Positions 41,228 to 50,539 of a stretch of 64,000 nucleotides of DNA are shown one piece after another. How positions within the stretch are numbered: the first letter of the stretch is position 1; each line of letters begins with the position of its first letter. The stretch covers positions 310,001-374,000 of the forward strand of contig JBMNMK010000002.1 of assembly GCA_050953285.1 (NCBI GenBank), read 5' to 3'. The notes under the pieces were generated by a model. The model searched no databases and was not told the DNA's origin. It was given only the letters and a program-made list of their open reading frames with translations. Position numbers and translations under genes: made by a program. Origin of the DNA: Olsenella_K sp050953285 (lineage in GTDB: Bacteria; Actinomycetota; Coriobacteriia; Coriobacteriales; Atopobiaceae).

Positions 41228-44033
41228 GCTTTCCCTGGAGGCGTTTGGGCCGTATGCCACGCGCCAAGAGATAGATTTTTCAGCATTTGGCTCGCGTGGA
41301 CTGTTTCTTATTTATGGTGACACGGGATCTGGCAAAACCATGCTTTTTGACGCCGTTGCATTTGCGCTGTTTGGCAAGGCCTCGGGCGGCCGAGACGTGA
41401 CTACGCTGCGCAGCGACTTTGCGGAGTCTGGGCGACAAACCCGTGTGAGCTTGACTTTTGAACATGCCGGCAGGGTGTATGAGGTCGAGCGCGCTCCGCA
41501 GCAGGCACTGGCGCGCCGCCGCAAGACGCAAGGCAGCACGAGTTTGGTCACCAAAGCGGCCGAGGCATCGCTCACGTGCGGAGACGAGCTCATAGCAAGT
41601 GGCATCAAGCAGGTTGACCAGGCCGTGATTGAGCTTCTGCGCCTTGATTACAACCAGTTTAGGCAGGTCACCATGATTGCGCAGGGCGCGTTTAGAGAGC
41701 TTCTCTGTGCGGACCCCGCAGAGCGTGAAAGCGTCTTGCGCCGCATCTTTGGAACGGAGCTCATCGACCGATTCCAGGCAGAGCTGGCCGCCCGTGCCCG
41801 CTCGGCCACCGATGAACTCGATGCTTTGCGCCAGGAGTTTTCGCTGCTGGTAGGCCAGCTTGATGTGTCCACCGAGGAGCTGGACGCAGACAGAGGGCTT
41901 CAGGTTCTTCTGGCAGAAGGCGTCGCTTTTGAAGTAGATTCCTGCATCGAGGCGGCCCATAGCTTGCTTCACGTTGAGAAATCCCAGAGTGAGGATGCAG
42001 AGGCCGCGCTGGCTTCTGCGCGAGAAGGGCTTGAAGCAGCACGGGAGCGTGAACGCAGTGCTACCGAGGCTGCTGCGGCCATACAGGAGCTCCAAGCTGC
42101 CCGCCATACGCTGCAGCAGGCCCGTGAGCACAAGCGCACAAGCGCTCAAACCCTCGCGCACACGCGCGCGGTCTATGCGGCAGAGCACGATAGTCTGGTG
42201 GGCCAAAAGACCCAGCTTGAAGCTGTAATTCCGCGCTATGAGGAGCTGGAGACCAAGAGGGCGTTGGTGGTATCTGCAACCACGACCCATGAGCATGAAG
42301 AGGCGCGCGCCCAAAAGATCCGCGCGCACATAGACGAGCTCGCACAGCTTGTCCAGGAAGACCAGGCGCAGATAGCGGCCTATAAGGATGCCCCGGTTGA
42401 GCTCCAGCGCACGACGGCAGCGCATGCAGAAATGGTCCAGCTCTTAGAGAGAGCCACCACGCTTGAGCAGGGTGCGGGCGTATTGCGGACCAAAGAGCAG
42501 CAGCTTGCACACGCCAAAGACGACGTGCTTTCCGCCCAAGAGTCTGCGCAAGAAGCGCGTGCGCACGCAGACGCTGCCTTTGCGGCGCTTGTCCAAGACG
42601 ATGCGGCATTCGTGGCCTCCCAGCTCAAAGAACATGAGCCCTGCCCCGTTTGCGGCTCTTGCGAGCACCCCCAGCCCGCCCGTCCGCGCACCACAACAGC
42701 GGACGCCACCTCCCTTGCGAAGGCGCGCTCCGAACAACAGGCAGCAGAGGCATTGTTGGAGCAGCAGCAGAATGTGTTTCTGGCCCTCCAAGCGGAGGTA
42801 GAAGAGCGCAGGCGGACGCAAAAAACGCAGGTAGAAGAGCTTATCCGCACACTTTCAGAGCGCGGTGTAACAACGGGTGAGAAGGGGGCGCAAGACCTGG
42901 GAGAGCTCGTTGGCGCCTGCAGTGTCAAAGTGCGGACGCTTGAGATCACGCGCGATGATCTTAAAGCGCGCTGTGCCGCGCTGTCCAAACGTGAGCATGA
43001 TCTGTCTCAGCATGAGGCTAAGCTCAAGGAGCTGAGAGGTGAGGCGGAGGCGCTTGAGCCCAAGCTGCGAGACCTTGTAGCGGCAAAAACGCGCGCTGCC
43101 GCGGAGCTGGCGCAGCTGGAGGCGCAGCTCAGCTATGCCTCGCGCGAGGAAGCGCAGCGGGTACTAGATGAGCTTTCCCAGAAGATTGCGGCGCAGGAGT
43201 CCACGCTCAGTGAGGCTCAGAGCGCGGCGGCTCAGACAGAGCGCGAGGTGGCATCTGCCGAAGCTGCGCTTACGGCGCACCAGACGCGGTTTTCTCGCCT
43301 GGGCGTGAGGGAAAATGAGGTATCTGACCAGCTGCTTAAGTTCAAAGAGGCAAGCATTGCGGCCGAGGCACAAGAGCATGCGCGTGAGCTTGCGGCCAAA
43401 GTGGCCTACTCTCGGCTGCAAAAGAATACGGATGTATGCGCGCGGCTTGAGAAGGTGGGCAAGCGCCTGCCTCAGCTGGAGAAAAAGGCGGCATCGGCCC
43501 AGCTCATGGCCGATATCTCTCGCGGGCGCCAGGCGGGCACCAACCACATTTCCTTTGAGCGCTATGTGTTGGGATTCTACTTTGACCAGGTGATCATCTG
43601 CGCCAATAGGCGCCTTTCCATCATGAGCGACGGGCACTATGAGCTGGTAAGAAATACGGAAGGAGAGATGCGCGGCAAGGGCGGACTCTCTCTGGACGTG
43701 ATTGATTACGCGACGGGCAAGCGCCGCCCGGTGAGTTCTCTCTCAGGCGGCGAGTCGTTTGAGGCGTCGCTCTCTCTGGCGCTCGGCCTTTCTGATTACG
43801 CCCAGCAGCAAGCAGGCGGCATGCACTTGGATACGGTCTTTATCGACGAGGGCTTTGGCTCGCTTGACCCAGATTCTTTGGAACAGGTTATGCAGGTGCT
43901 GGCAGACCTGGCGTCGGGGGACTGTCTGGTGGGTATCATCAGCCACGTGGAGGAGCTGGAAAAACGCATCAGCCGCCGCATAGAGGTCGAGAAGAGCTTT
44001 GAAGGTTCAACCGCGCGGGTGGTGGTGGAGTAG
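41214..44033 (+). CDS. sbcC: DNA repair exonuclease SbcCD, ATPase subunit
   Basis: 939 residues from the ATG at 41214 (MRPLKLSLEAFGPYATRQ), the universal start of SbcC; the longer frame from 41157 lies inside sbcD. Walker A is YGDTGSGKT (about residues 31-39). Two long Ala/Glu/Gln-rich coiled-coil arms flank a zinc hook CPVCGSCEHP (near residue 477). The signature SSLSGGESFEASLSLALGLSDY and Walker B VFIDEGFGSLD are near the C-terminus. An SMC/Rad50-like ATPase that controls SbcD in hairpin and double-strand end processing. Confidence 0.95.
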   Translation: MRPLKLSLEAFGPYATRQEIDFSAFGSRGLFLIYGDTGSGKTMLFDAVAFALFGKASGGRDVTTLRSDFAESGRQTRVSLTFEHAGRVYEVERAPQQALARRRKTQGSTSLVTKAAEASLTCGDELIASGIKQVDQAVIELLRLDYNQFRQVTMIAQGAFRELLCADPAERESVLRRIFGTELIDRFQAELAARARSATDELDALRQEFSLLVGQLDVSTEELDADRGLQVLLAEGVAFEVDSCIEAAHSLLHVEKSQSEDAEAALASAREGLEAARERERSATEAAAAIQELQAARHTLQQAREHKRTSAQTLAHTRAVYAAEHDSLVGQKTQLEAVIPRYEELETKRALVVSATTTHEHEEARAQKIRAHIDELAQLVQEDQAQIAAYKDAPVELQRTTAAHAEMVQLLERATTLEQGAGVLRTKEQQLAHAKDDVLSAQESAQEARAHADAAFAALVQDDAAFVASQLKEHEPCPVCGSCEHPQPARPRTTTADATSLAKARSEQQAAEALLEQQQNVFLALQAEVEERRRTQKTQVEELIRTLSERGVTTGEKGAQDLGELVGACSVKVRTLEITRDDLKARCAALSKREHDLSQHEAKLKELRGEAEALEPKLRDLVAAKTRAAAELAQLEAQLSYASREEAQRVLDELSQKIAAQESTLSEAQSAAAQTEREVASAEAALTAHQTRFSRLGVRENEVSDQLLKFKEASIAAEAQEHARELAAKVAYSRLQKNTDVCARLEKVGKRLPQLEKKAASAQLMADISRGRQAGTNHISFERYVLGFYFDQVIICANRRLSIMSDGHYELVRNTEGEMRGKGGLSLDVIDYATGKRRPVSSLSGGESFEASLSLALGLSDYAQQQAGGMHLDTVFIDEGFGSLDPDSLEQVMQVLADLASGDCLVGIISHVEELEKRISRRIEVEKSFEGSTARVVVE

Positions 44034-44079
44034 GTCACGTTATGTGATGGTATCGTGACGTGTCTTTTCTCGCATATAA

Positions 44080-44100
44080 ATATACCCCATTGGGGTATAT
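44080..44100. promoter_or_regulatory. CsoR operator in front of csoR
   Basis: ATATACCCCA and TGGGGTATAT are perfect 10-bp arms around a single T. This is the well-known copper-responsive CsoR site type. It is 60 bp before the csoR start, so autoregulation is expected. Confidence 0.88.
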
Positions 44101-44160
44101 GAGTTCCGAAATGAAGTATAGTAGATGCATCGCAGCGCATCTGCGTGGGTAGGGGGGAAC

Positions 44161-44538
44161 ATGGACGGCGTACAAGAGCACAATGATGTAGATTTGAGCT
44201 CCAAGCATACTCAGCAGCCACCAGCTGCTTTGCATAAAAAGACCCCAAAGAAGGGCGTTCGCTACAAGGGCAAGCCGCGCTCGGAGGAGCTCAAGCGTGA
44301 TCTCAACACGCGGTGCAACCGTGTGATTGGCCAGCTTAACGGCATTAAGTCCATGGTGGATAACGACAGGTACTGCGGGGATATCTTGACGCAGCTTGCC
44401 GCGGCAGAATCGGCGATAAAGTCCATTTCCCGTGAACTTATGCAAGATCACTTAAACACGTGCGTAGTGGACGATATCCAGCAGGGAAACGTTGAAGTCT
44501 TGGATGAGGTCATGCGGCTGTTCAAGAAGTTTATGTAG
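44161..44538 (+). CDS. csoR: Copper-sensing transcriptional repressor CsoR
   Basis: 125 residues from the ATG after GGGGGGAA. The all-helical CsoR core (CNRVIGQLNGIKSMVDNDRYCGDILTQLAAAESAIKSISRELMQDHLNTCVVDDI) has the Cu(I) ligand set C72, H97 and C101, spaced as in M. tuberculosis CsoR. A basic, disordered N-terminal extension of about 45 residues (HKKTPKKGVRYKGKPRSEE) is longer than usual. Apo-CsoR represses; Cu(I) releases it from DNA. Operators are seen before this gene and before copA. Confidence 0.95.
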   Translation: MDGVQEHNDVDLSSKHTQQPPAALHKKTPKKGVRYKGKPRSEELKRDLNTRCNRVIGQLNGIKSMVDNDRYCGDILTQLAAAESAIKSISRELMQDHLNTCVVDDIQQGNVEVLDEVMRLFKKFM

Positions 44539-44635
44539 CACTTGCGGCTGCGCGTACTGACGGCCCGTGCCAGCGCCCGCCCTCATTTCCCATCTGTGAT
44601 GATTGTTTGCTTATGGATACTTTTGGCTGTATGCG

Positions 44636-44652
44636 ATACCCCATGTGGGTAT
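44636..44652. promoter_or_regulatory. Second CsoR-type operator, in front of copA
   Basis: ATACCC-CATGT-GGGTAT, a palindrome with 6-bp arms closely matching the csoR operator, 27 bp before the copA start. It indicates that copA has its own copper-controlled promoter besides read-through from csoR. Confidence 0.75.
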
Positions 44653-44678
44653 AAAGGGTGTCGAGAGAAAGGATTGTG

Positions 44679-47321
44679 ATGAAAGAGAGTTTTGATATCA
44701 CGGGGATGACATGTGCTTCATGCTCGTCCCGTGTGCAAAAGGCGGCGTCAGGCGTCTCTGGTGTGGAAGAGGCAAATGTAAACCTGCTCAAAAATTCAAT
44801 GGAACTTGAGTATGATGGCGCACCTGCAACCATTCAGGCCGTATGCGATGCCATCAAGAAGGCAGGCTATGGTGCCACACCACGACACCAGCACAAAGAG
44901 GGGCAATCCTCCTCAAGCCATGAGCTTGAAGCGCAAGAAAATGCCTCGCAAGAGACGGCGCGCCGGGCGGTCAAGGGCATGCGAGATAGACTTGTAGGCT
45001 CCATGATCTTCTCGATCCCTCTGTTCTACATTGCTATGGGACCTATGTTTGGCTGGCCTGAGCTGCCCGGTCTGGCAGGTCACGAAGGCATGCTTGCATC
45101 TGCCTTGACCCAGTTCATCCTGGCGTCTTTGGTCATCGTTATCAATCGCCACATCTTTGCGATGGGCCTCAAAACTCTCTGGCATCGCTCGCCCAACATG
45201 GACGCGCTCATTGCGGTGGGCTCAGGCGCCTCGTACGTGTGGTCGCTCGTGATGCTCTACCTCATGTGCTTTGCTGCGGGTGCAGGGGATATGACGACTG
45301 TACATGGCTATTTCCACAATCTCTACTTTGACTCTGCGGGCATGATCTTGGCGCTCATTGCGCTGGGCAAGTACTTTGAGGCGCGCGCTAAGCTCAAGAC
45401 GACCGACGCTATCTCTGACCTCATGAACCTGGCACCCAAGACCTCGGTGGTGATCCGTGAGGGTGAAGAGACAACCATCCCTACCTCAGAGGTTGTGGTG
45501 GGAGATGTCGTGGTGGTGAGAACGGGTGAGTCCATCCCCGTCGACGGCGAGCTCATAGAGGGAACGGCCGCGGTGGATGAGTCCGCAATTACTGGCGAGC
45601 CCATTCCCCAAGAGAAGCGCGTGGGCGATAAACTCACGGGTGCCACGGTGGTTACCAGCGGCTGGTTCAAGATGCACGTCACCGCCGTTGGAGACGATAC
45701 TGCGCTGGCGGCCATCATCCGCCTGGTGGACGAGGCCACAAGCTCCAAAGCTCCCATCGAGCGCGTGGCGGACAAGATTGCAGGCGTCTTTGTGCCGATC
45801 GTGTTGGCCATAGCTGCGGTGACCTTTGTGGCGTGGGTTGCGTTTTTGGATGCGGGAAATGTGGCGCTGGCACTCACTCACGCTATCAGTGTGCTGGTCA
45901 TCTCATGCCCGTGCGCGCTGGGTCTGGCCACGCCAACAGCCATTATGGTAGGTACAGGGCGCGGTGCTAAGAACGGTATCCTCATAAAAGATGCAACATC
46001 TCTTGAGCGCGCGTGCGATCTTACCTACGTCGTGATGGACAAGACCGGCACCGTGACCGAAGGCACGCCCCGCGTAGTGGACCTCGCGCTGGCGCCCAAG
46101 GCCACCAAAGAGGAGCTTTTGGGCCTGGCCGCATCCTTGGAGCGCAAATCCGAGCACCCGCTGGCACAAGCCTTGGTTGTATATGCGCAGGCAGAAGGTA
46201 TTGAGGCAGACCATGAAGTGAGCCAGTTTGAGCAGATAGCCGGAGGCGGTCTGCAAGGTATGGTGGGCGATAAGAACGTGCTCGCCGGAAACGCGCGCCT
46301 CATGTCCGCATATGGTGTAGACACCTCGCTTCTTGATGCGGCAGCAGATAACATGGCTGCCAAAGCAGAGACGGCGCTCTACTTTGCGTCTGATGGGGTA
46401 CTTCTCGGCGTGGTTGGCGTGGCAGATGTGATCAAGCCTACCAGCACCCAGGCTGTGAGCAGGCTGCGTGCCATGGGCATCCATACGCTGCTCTTGACCG
46501 GAGACCAGGAAAAGACCGCGCGTGTCATAGCCCAACAGGTCGGCGTTGATGAGGTCATTGCAGGTGTCTTACCTGACCAGAAGGAGCAGGAGATCAGGCG
46601 CCTTCAAGACGCGGGCCAGGTTGTGGCCATGGTAGGAGATGGTATCAACGATGCGCCGTCTTTGGCCCGAGCGGATATTGGTATTGCTATTGGTTCAGGA
46701 ACAGACGTGGCCAAGTCAAGCGCAGACATTGTGCTTCAGCACTCTGATCCAGAAGATGTTGCCACCGCTATTGAGCTCTCTCACGCTACCATGAGAAACA
46801 TCAAGCAGAACCTGTTTTGGGCGCTGTTCTATAACGTTATTTGCATTCCTGTTGCCATGGGCGCGCTGACCCCGTTAGGCGTTGTGCTCAATCCTATGAT
46901 TGGTGCCGCAGCCATGGGCTTCTCAAGCGTATTCGTGGTGAGCAACGCCTTGCGTCTGCGTACGTGGAAGCCAAGCAAACGCGTCGTTGCCAAAGAAGGT
47001 ACGGTTGCATCTCATGCTGCAGAAGTGTCACAGGCCAAGCTGACTCAGGACCTGCACAGTGAGGATATGCAGGAAAATGATGGCATTACTACCGGAAAGG
47101 ATGATGAAATGAGAAACGTAAATCTCAAGATTGAGGGTATGAAGTGCGAGCATTGCGTAGCTCACGTTAAGGAGGCACTGGAGGGCGTCAAGGGCGTCAA
47201 GGACGTCTCCGTCTCTTTGGAGAAAGGTACTGCAAGCCTGGAGGCGGGCATGCTTGTCTCTGATAAGAAGCTTGTTAAGGCCGTAGAGGATGCTGGTTAC
47301 ACCGCAATGGTGGAGGCATAG
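44679..47321 (+). CDS. copA: Copper-exporting P1B-type ATPase with C-terminal CopZ-like domain
   Basis: 880 residues. An N-terminal metal-binding domain has GMTCASC (about residues 8-14). The P-type core shows TGE in SAITGEPIP, the Cu-specific SCPCALG (about 409-415), DKTGT phosphorylation site (D454), HPLAQA and GDGINDAP (about 654-661). After the last helices and a ~60-residue linker, a second heavy-metal domain occupies about 811-880 (IEGMKCEHCVAHVKEAL). An internal ATG (47109) with its own GGAAAGG would yield that domain alone. It exports Cu(I) across the membrane. The ATG at 44679 follows GAGAAAGGA. Confidence 0.95.
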   Translation: MKESFDITGMTCASCSSRVQKAASGVSGVEEANVNLLKNSMELEYDGAPATIQAVCDAIKKAGYGATPRHQHKEGQSSSSHELEAQENASQETARRAVKGMRDRLVGSMIFSIPLFYIAMGPMFGWPELPGLAGHEGMLASALTQFILASLVIVINRHIFAMGLKTLWHRSPNMDALIAVGSGASYVWSLVMLYLMCFAAGAGDMTTVHGYFHNLYFDSAGMILALIALGKYFEARAKLKTTDAISDLMNLAPKTSVVIREGEETTIPTSEVVVGDVVVVRTGESIPVDGELIEGTAAVDESAITGEPIPQEKRVGDKLTGATVVTSGWFKMHVTAVGDDTALAAIIRLVDEATSSKAPIERVADKIAGVFVPIVLAIAAVTFVAWVAFLDAGNVALALTHAISVLVISCPCALGLATPTAIMVGTGRGAKNGILIKDATSLERACDLTYVVMDKTGTVTEGTPRVVDLALAPKATKEELLGLAASLERKSEHPLAQALVVYAQAEGIEADHEVSQFEQIAGGGLQGMVGDKNVLAGNARLMSAYGVDTSLLDAAADNMAAKAETALYFASDGVLLGVVGVADVIKPTSTQAVSRLRAMGIHTLLLTGDQEKTARVIAQQVGVDEVIAGVLPDQKEQEIRRLQDAGQVVAMVGDGINDAPSLARADIGIAIGSGTDVAKSSADIVLQHSDPEDVATAIELSHATMRNIKQNLFWALFYNVICIPVAMGALTPLGVVLNPMIGAAAMGFSSVFVVSNALRLRTWKPSKRVVAKEGTVASHAAEVSQAKLTQDLHSEDMQENDGITTGKDDEMRNVNLKIEGMKCEHCVAHVKEALEGVKGVKDVSVSLEKGTASLEAGMLVSDKKLVKAVEDAGYTAMVEA
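47109..47321 (+). other. Possible internal translation start producing a free CopZ-like copper chaperone
   Basis: The in-frame ATG at 47109 is preceded by GGAAAGG (47094-47100) at 8 bp. It would give a 70-residue protein that coincides exactly with a complete CopZ fold (MRNVNLKIEGMKCEHC...). A fusion of a once separate copZ to copA, or dual expression, is inferred. Confidence 0.4.
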
Positions 47322-47353
47322 GCCAAAGATCGCACATTTCCACGTCAACGGTG

Positions 47354-47389
47354 AAATCCCGGGCAACGGCACGTTGTCCGGGATTTTTT
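47354..47389 (+). terminator. Intrinsic terminator of copA
   Basis: ATCCCGGGCAACG (47356-47368) pairs with CGTTGTCCGGGAT (47372-47384), one wobble, 3-nt loop, followed by TTTTT. Confidence 0.93.
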
Positions 47390-47602
47390 AATCGCGTCTG
47401 AACGGCAGTTATTCTCGCCCCGCTATCAGTTTATCGATTGAACTATTTACACCGTATACTATATAGCACTACACTATGTTTCAGCTTTTTAACGAACGCA
47501 TCAATCCGCTGGTCGAATAATAGTTTGATGAGCGCGATGTTGAGTAAAGATGTTTGTTAGTTGCATCTGCATGGGGCAGATGCTGAAGATGGGGGATATA
47601 CC

Positions 47603-48745
47603 ATGTCTAATCTTTCACGTAGGAGTTTCCTTGGTGCAACGACTGCTGCCGCATGCGGCATGGCACTCGCTGGCTGTGGCGGCTCCGGTTCCAGCTCAGA
47701 TTCCGGTTCCAGCTCAGATTCTGGCGCAGACCTTTCTCGCGTGGCCTCTCAAGAGGTTATTGATAAGGCTAAGGAAGACGGGGAGCTCGTTGTTTATGGC
47801 TCATGCGAGGAGGAATACCTTGCTGCCGTCACCTCTCATTTTGAGGAGCTCTTTGGTATCAAGACCAGCTATCAGCGCCTTTCCACCGGTGAGGTTGAGG
47901 CAAAGATAGAGGAGGAGAACGGCAATCCTTCTGGTGACGTGTGGTTTGGTGGTACGACCGACCCGTATAACGTTGCCTCCAGCAAGAGCCTGCTTGAGGT
48001 CTACAAGCCCACGAATGCAAGCCATCTGATTGATGAGAAGTTCAAGAGCACTAACGATGACTGGTATGGCATCTATAAGGGCATCTTGGGCTTCATGTAC
48101 AACAAAGATGAGCTCGATCGTCTGCAGATTGATCCTCCTGCGGACTATGCAGACCTCACGGATTCCAAGTACAAAGACCTCATCTGGTCTTCTAACTACA
48201 ACACCTCCGGTACCGCAAAGCTCATCATCAACACCGTGATCCAGAAGTATGGCCATGATGATGGTGTGCAGTATCTGGTTGATCTTGATAAGAACATCGC
48301 TCAGTACACCAAGAGTGGTTCTGGTCCTTCCAAGTCCATCGGCATCGGTGAGTGCACCATTGGTATCGGCATGCTCCACGATGGCATCTACCAGATCGTC
48401 GATAAGGGCTATGACAACATCGGCCTGGTCATCCCCAGCTCTGGTGCCTCCTATGAGATTGGCGCTACGGCAATCTTCAAGGGCTGCAAGCATGAGAATG
48501 CCGCCAAGCTCTGGATTGAGTATGCACTGTCTCCTGAGTGCGTAAACCTTGGTGTGGACAACGGTTCCTACCAGTTCTTGGTCATCGACGATGCAACCCA
48601 GCCTGCTGTTGCAACAGAGTACGGCCTGAATCCTGACAACGTGATGGATTATGACTTCGACGATGCAAAGCAGAACACCGAGCAGTACGTTACCGATGTA
48701 ATGAATGCGCTCGGCGGCGGCGATGACCGCTTCAAGACTGAGTAG
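47603..48745 (+). CDS. Ferric iron-type ABC transporter substrate-binding lipoprotein
   Basis: 380 residues from the ATG at 47603, after GGGGGATA. The signal SRRSFLGATTAAACGMALAGC combines a twin-arginine-like RR with a lipobox Cys, then a Ser/Gly/Asp-rich linker. The body is an AfuA/FbpA-type type II binding protein (VVYGSCEEEYLAAVTSHFEELFGIKT, GDVWFGGTTDPYNVASSKSLLEVYKP, AIFKGCKHENAAKLWIEYALSPE). The cargo could be Fe3+ or another ion or small anion such as a phosphonate; iron is favoured by family resemblance. First of a three-gene operon; a hairpin separates it from the permease. Confidence 0.87.
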   Translation: MSNLSRRSFLGATTAAACGMALAGCGGSGSSSDSGSSSDSGADLSRVASQEVIDKAKEDGELVVYGSCEEEYLAAVTSHFEELFGIKTSYQRLSTGEVEAKIEEENGNPSGDVWFGGTTDPYNVASSKSLLEVYKPTNASHLIDEKFKSTNDDWYGIYKGILGFMYNKDELDRLQIDPPADYADLTDSKYKDLIWSSNYNTSGTAKLIINTVIQKYGHDDGVQYLVDLDKNIAQYTKSGSGPSKSIGIGECTIGIGMLHDGIYQIVDKGYDNIGLVIPSSGASYEIGATAIFKGCKHENAAKLWIEYALSPECVNLGVDNGSYQFLVIDDATQPAVATEYGLNPDNVMDYDFDDAKQNTEQYVTDVMNALGGGDDRFKTE

Positions 48746-48763
48746 TAGGTACTAATATCGTTT

Positions 48764-48796
48764 CAGGGGACGGGGAAATCCTCGTCCCCTGTGTTT
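48764..48796 (+). terminator. Hairpin between the iron-type binding protein and its permease
   Basis: CAGGGGACG (48764-48772) pairs with CGTCCCCTG (48783-48791), 10-nt loop, followed by TGTTTT. It probably lets part of transcription through, favouring the binding protein over the membrane parts. Confidence 0.65.
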
Positions 48797-48822
48797 TGGC
48801 ACTATATCTGAGGGGGCCGCCA

Positions 48823-50535
48823 ATGGCGACAAATCAAAGTGCTAAGCTCGACCGCCAGAAATTCATGGCCGATCCAATTATGGTCACGACAATTGTGGTC
48901 TTGATTGCATTTCTCACACTGTTTATCCTCTACCCACTTGCAATCCTACTGGTAGATAGTGTTATCAGTGAAGATGGTGGCATATCTTTTTCGGTGTTCG
49001 AGCGCATTTTGAACATGCCTTCGTTTGTCACAGCTATCACCAACACGCTCAAAGTAGGTCTTTTAGTAAGCGTGTGCTCTGCGCTGGTTGGTCTGCTGTT
49101 TGCTTACGTTGAGGTATATGTAAAACTGAAGACTCGCTTCATGGCGGGTCTGTTCAAGGTGGTGTCAATCCTCCCGGTTGTTTCACCACCATTTGTGCTC
49201 TCACTTTCCATGATCTTGCTCTTTGGCAAGATGGGCATCATCACCCGTGGACTGTTAGGCATCCCCGACAACAACGTCTATGGCTACTGGGGCATCTTTG
49301 TGGTACAGACGCTCACCTTCTTCCCGGTGTGCTACATGATGATGAGGGGTCTGCTCAAAAACATTGATCCTTCTCTTGAGGAGGCCGCTCGTGACATGGG
49401 CGCCAGCCGCTGGAAGGTCTTTACCAGCGTTACCTGGCCGCTCATTTTGCCGGGCTTGGGCAATGCCTTCCTGGTAACGTTTATTGAGTCCATTGCTGAC
49501 TTTGCTAACCCCATGATCATTGGTGGTTCGTACGATACGCTGGCAACGACCATCTACCTGCAGATTACAGGCGCATATGACAAGCAGGGCGCATCTGCTA
49601 TGGCAGTGGTGCTTCTGTGCATCACCCTTCTCATGTTCATCGTGCAGAAGTATGTGCTTGAGGCCAAGTCAACCTCTACGTTGAGCGGTAAAGCAAGCCG
49701 TGCACGTATGCTCATTACAGATAACTCCGTGCGCATCCCGCTTGCCGTCCTGTGTGGGGCCGTTGCCATCTTTGTTTGCGCCATGTATATCTGCGTGCCC
49801 TTGGGAGCTCTTTTCAAGACCTGGGGCAGGGACTATTCACTCACGCTTAAGTGGTTCCAGCTGGTATTTAGCCGCTACCATGGCCTGCAGGCCTTCCGTG
49901 ACTCCTTCCTGCTCTCACTCATTGCAAGTCCCATCACGGCGCTTCTGTCCATGATCATCTCGTACCTGGTGGTCAAGCGTCGCTTTAGAGGCAAGGGCTT
50001 CATTGAGGCGGTCTCCATGCTGGCTATGGCCGTCCCTGGTACCGTCCTTGGTGTTGGCTACATCAGAGGCTTTGCTTCTGGTGTGTTCCATACAGGGTTC
50101 ATGCAGGGCTTCTATGGTTCGGCAGCCATTCTGGTGGTGGTCTTTATCGTCCGCTCCCTGCCAACCGGTACGCGCTCAGGAATCTCTGCTCTGCGCCAAA
50201 TTGATAAGTCCATTGAGGAGTCTGCCTATGACATGGGAGCCAACAGCTTCCAGGTATTTATGAGTGTCACCCTGCCACTCATCAAAGATTCGTTCCTCTC
50301 TGGTTTGGTGACCACCTTTGTGCGTTCCATCACGGCAATCTCTGCGGTAATCCTGTTGGTGACACCTCAGTTCTTCCTCATTACCGTTCAGATCAACGAG
50401 TTTGCAGGCAAGGGTGACTACGGCGTTGCGTGCGCTTTCTCCACCATCCTGATCGTGATCACCTATGCAGCAGTTTTGCTCATGAACCTGTTCATTAAGC
50501 GCTTTGGCACCAGCGCAAAGACCTCAAAGGAGTAG
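48823..50535 (+). CDS. Ferric iron-type ABC transporter permease (duplicated permease domains)
   Basis: 570 residues from the ATG at 48823 with GAGGGGG upstream. Two successive binding-protein-dependent permease domains (about residues 65-280 and 350-565), about 12 membrane helices in total. Each half has its EAA loop: DPSLEEAARDMGASRWKVF (about 192-210) and DKSIEESAYDMGANSFQVF (about 460-478). Fused tandem permeases are the FbpB/AfuB and SfuB pattern. Together with the binding protein and ATPase it forms an importer. Confidence 0.92.
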   Translation: MATNQSAKLDRQKFMADPIMVTTIVVLIAFLTLFILYPLAILLVDSVISEDGGISFSVFERILNMPSFVTAITNTLKVGLLVSVCSALVGLLFAYVEVYVKLKTRFMAGLFKVVSILPVVSPPFVLSLSMILLFGKMGIITRGLLGIPDNNVYGYWGIFVVQTLTFFPVCYMMMRGLLKNIDPSLEEAARDMGASRWKVFTSVTWPLILPGLGNAFLVTFIESIADFANPMIIGGSYDTLATTIYLQITGAYDKQGASAMAVVLLCITLLMFIVQKYVLEAKSTSTLSGKASRARMLITDNSVRIPLAVLCGAVAIFVCAMYICVPLGALFKTWGRDYSLTLKWFQLVFSRYHGLQAFRDSFLLSLIASPITALLSMIISYLVVKRRFRGKGFIEAVSMLAMAVPGTVLGVGYIRGFASGVFHTGFMQGFYGSAAILVVVFIVRSLPTGTRSGISALRQIDKSIEESAYDMGANSFQVFMSVTLPLIKDSFLSGLVTTFVRSITAISAVILLVTPQFFLITVQINEFAGKGDYGVACAFSTILIVITYAAVLLMNLFIKRFGTSAKTSKE

Positions 50536-50539
50536 TCAT

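Noticed and set aside
41280..42425. 381-codon minus-strand frame inside sbcC
   Set aside because: Shadow of the coiled-coil coding region; no motif or ribosome site.
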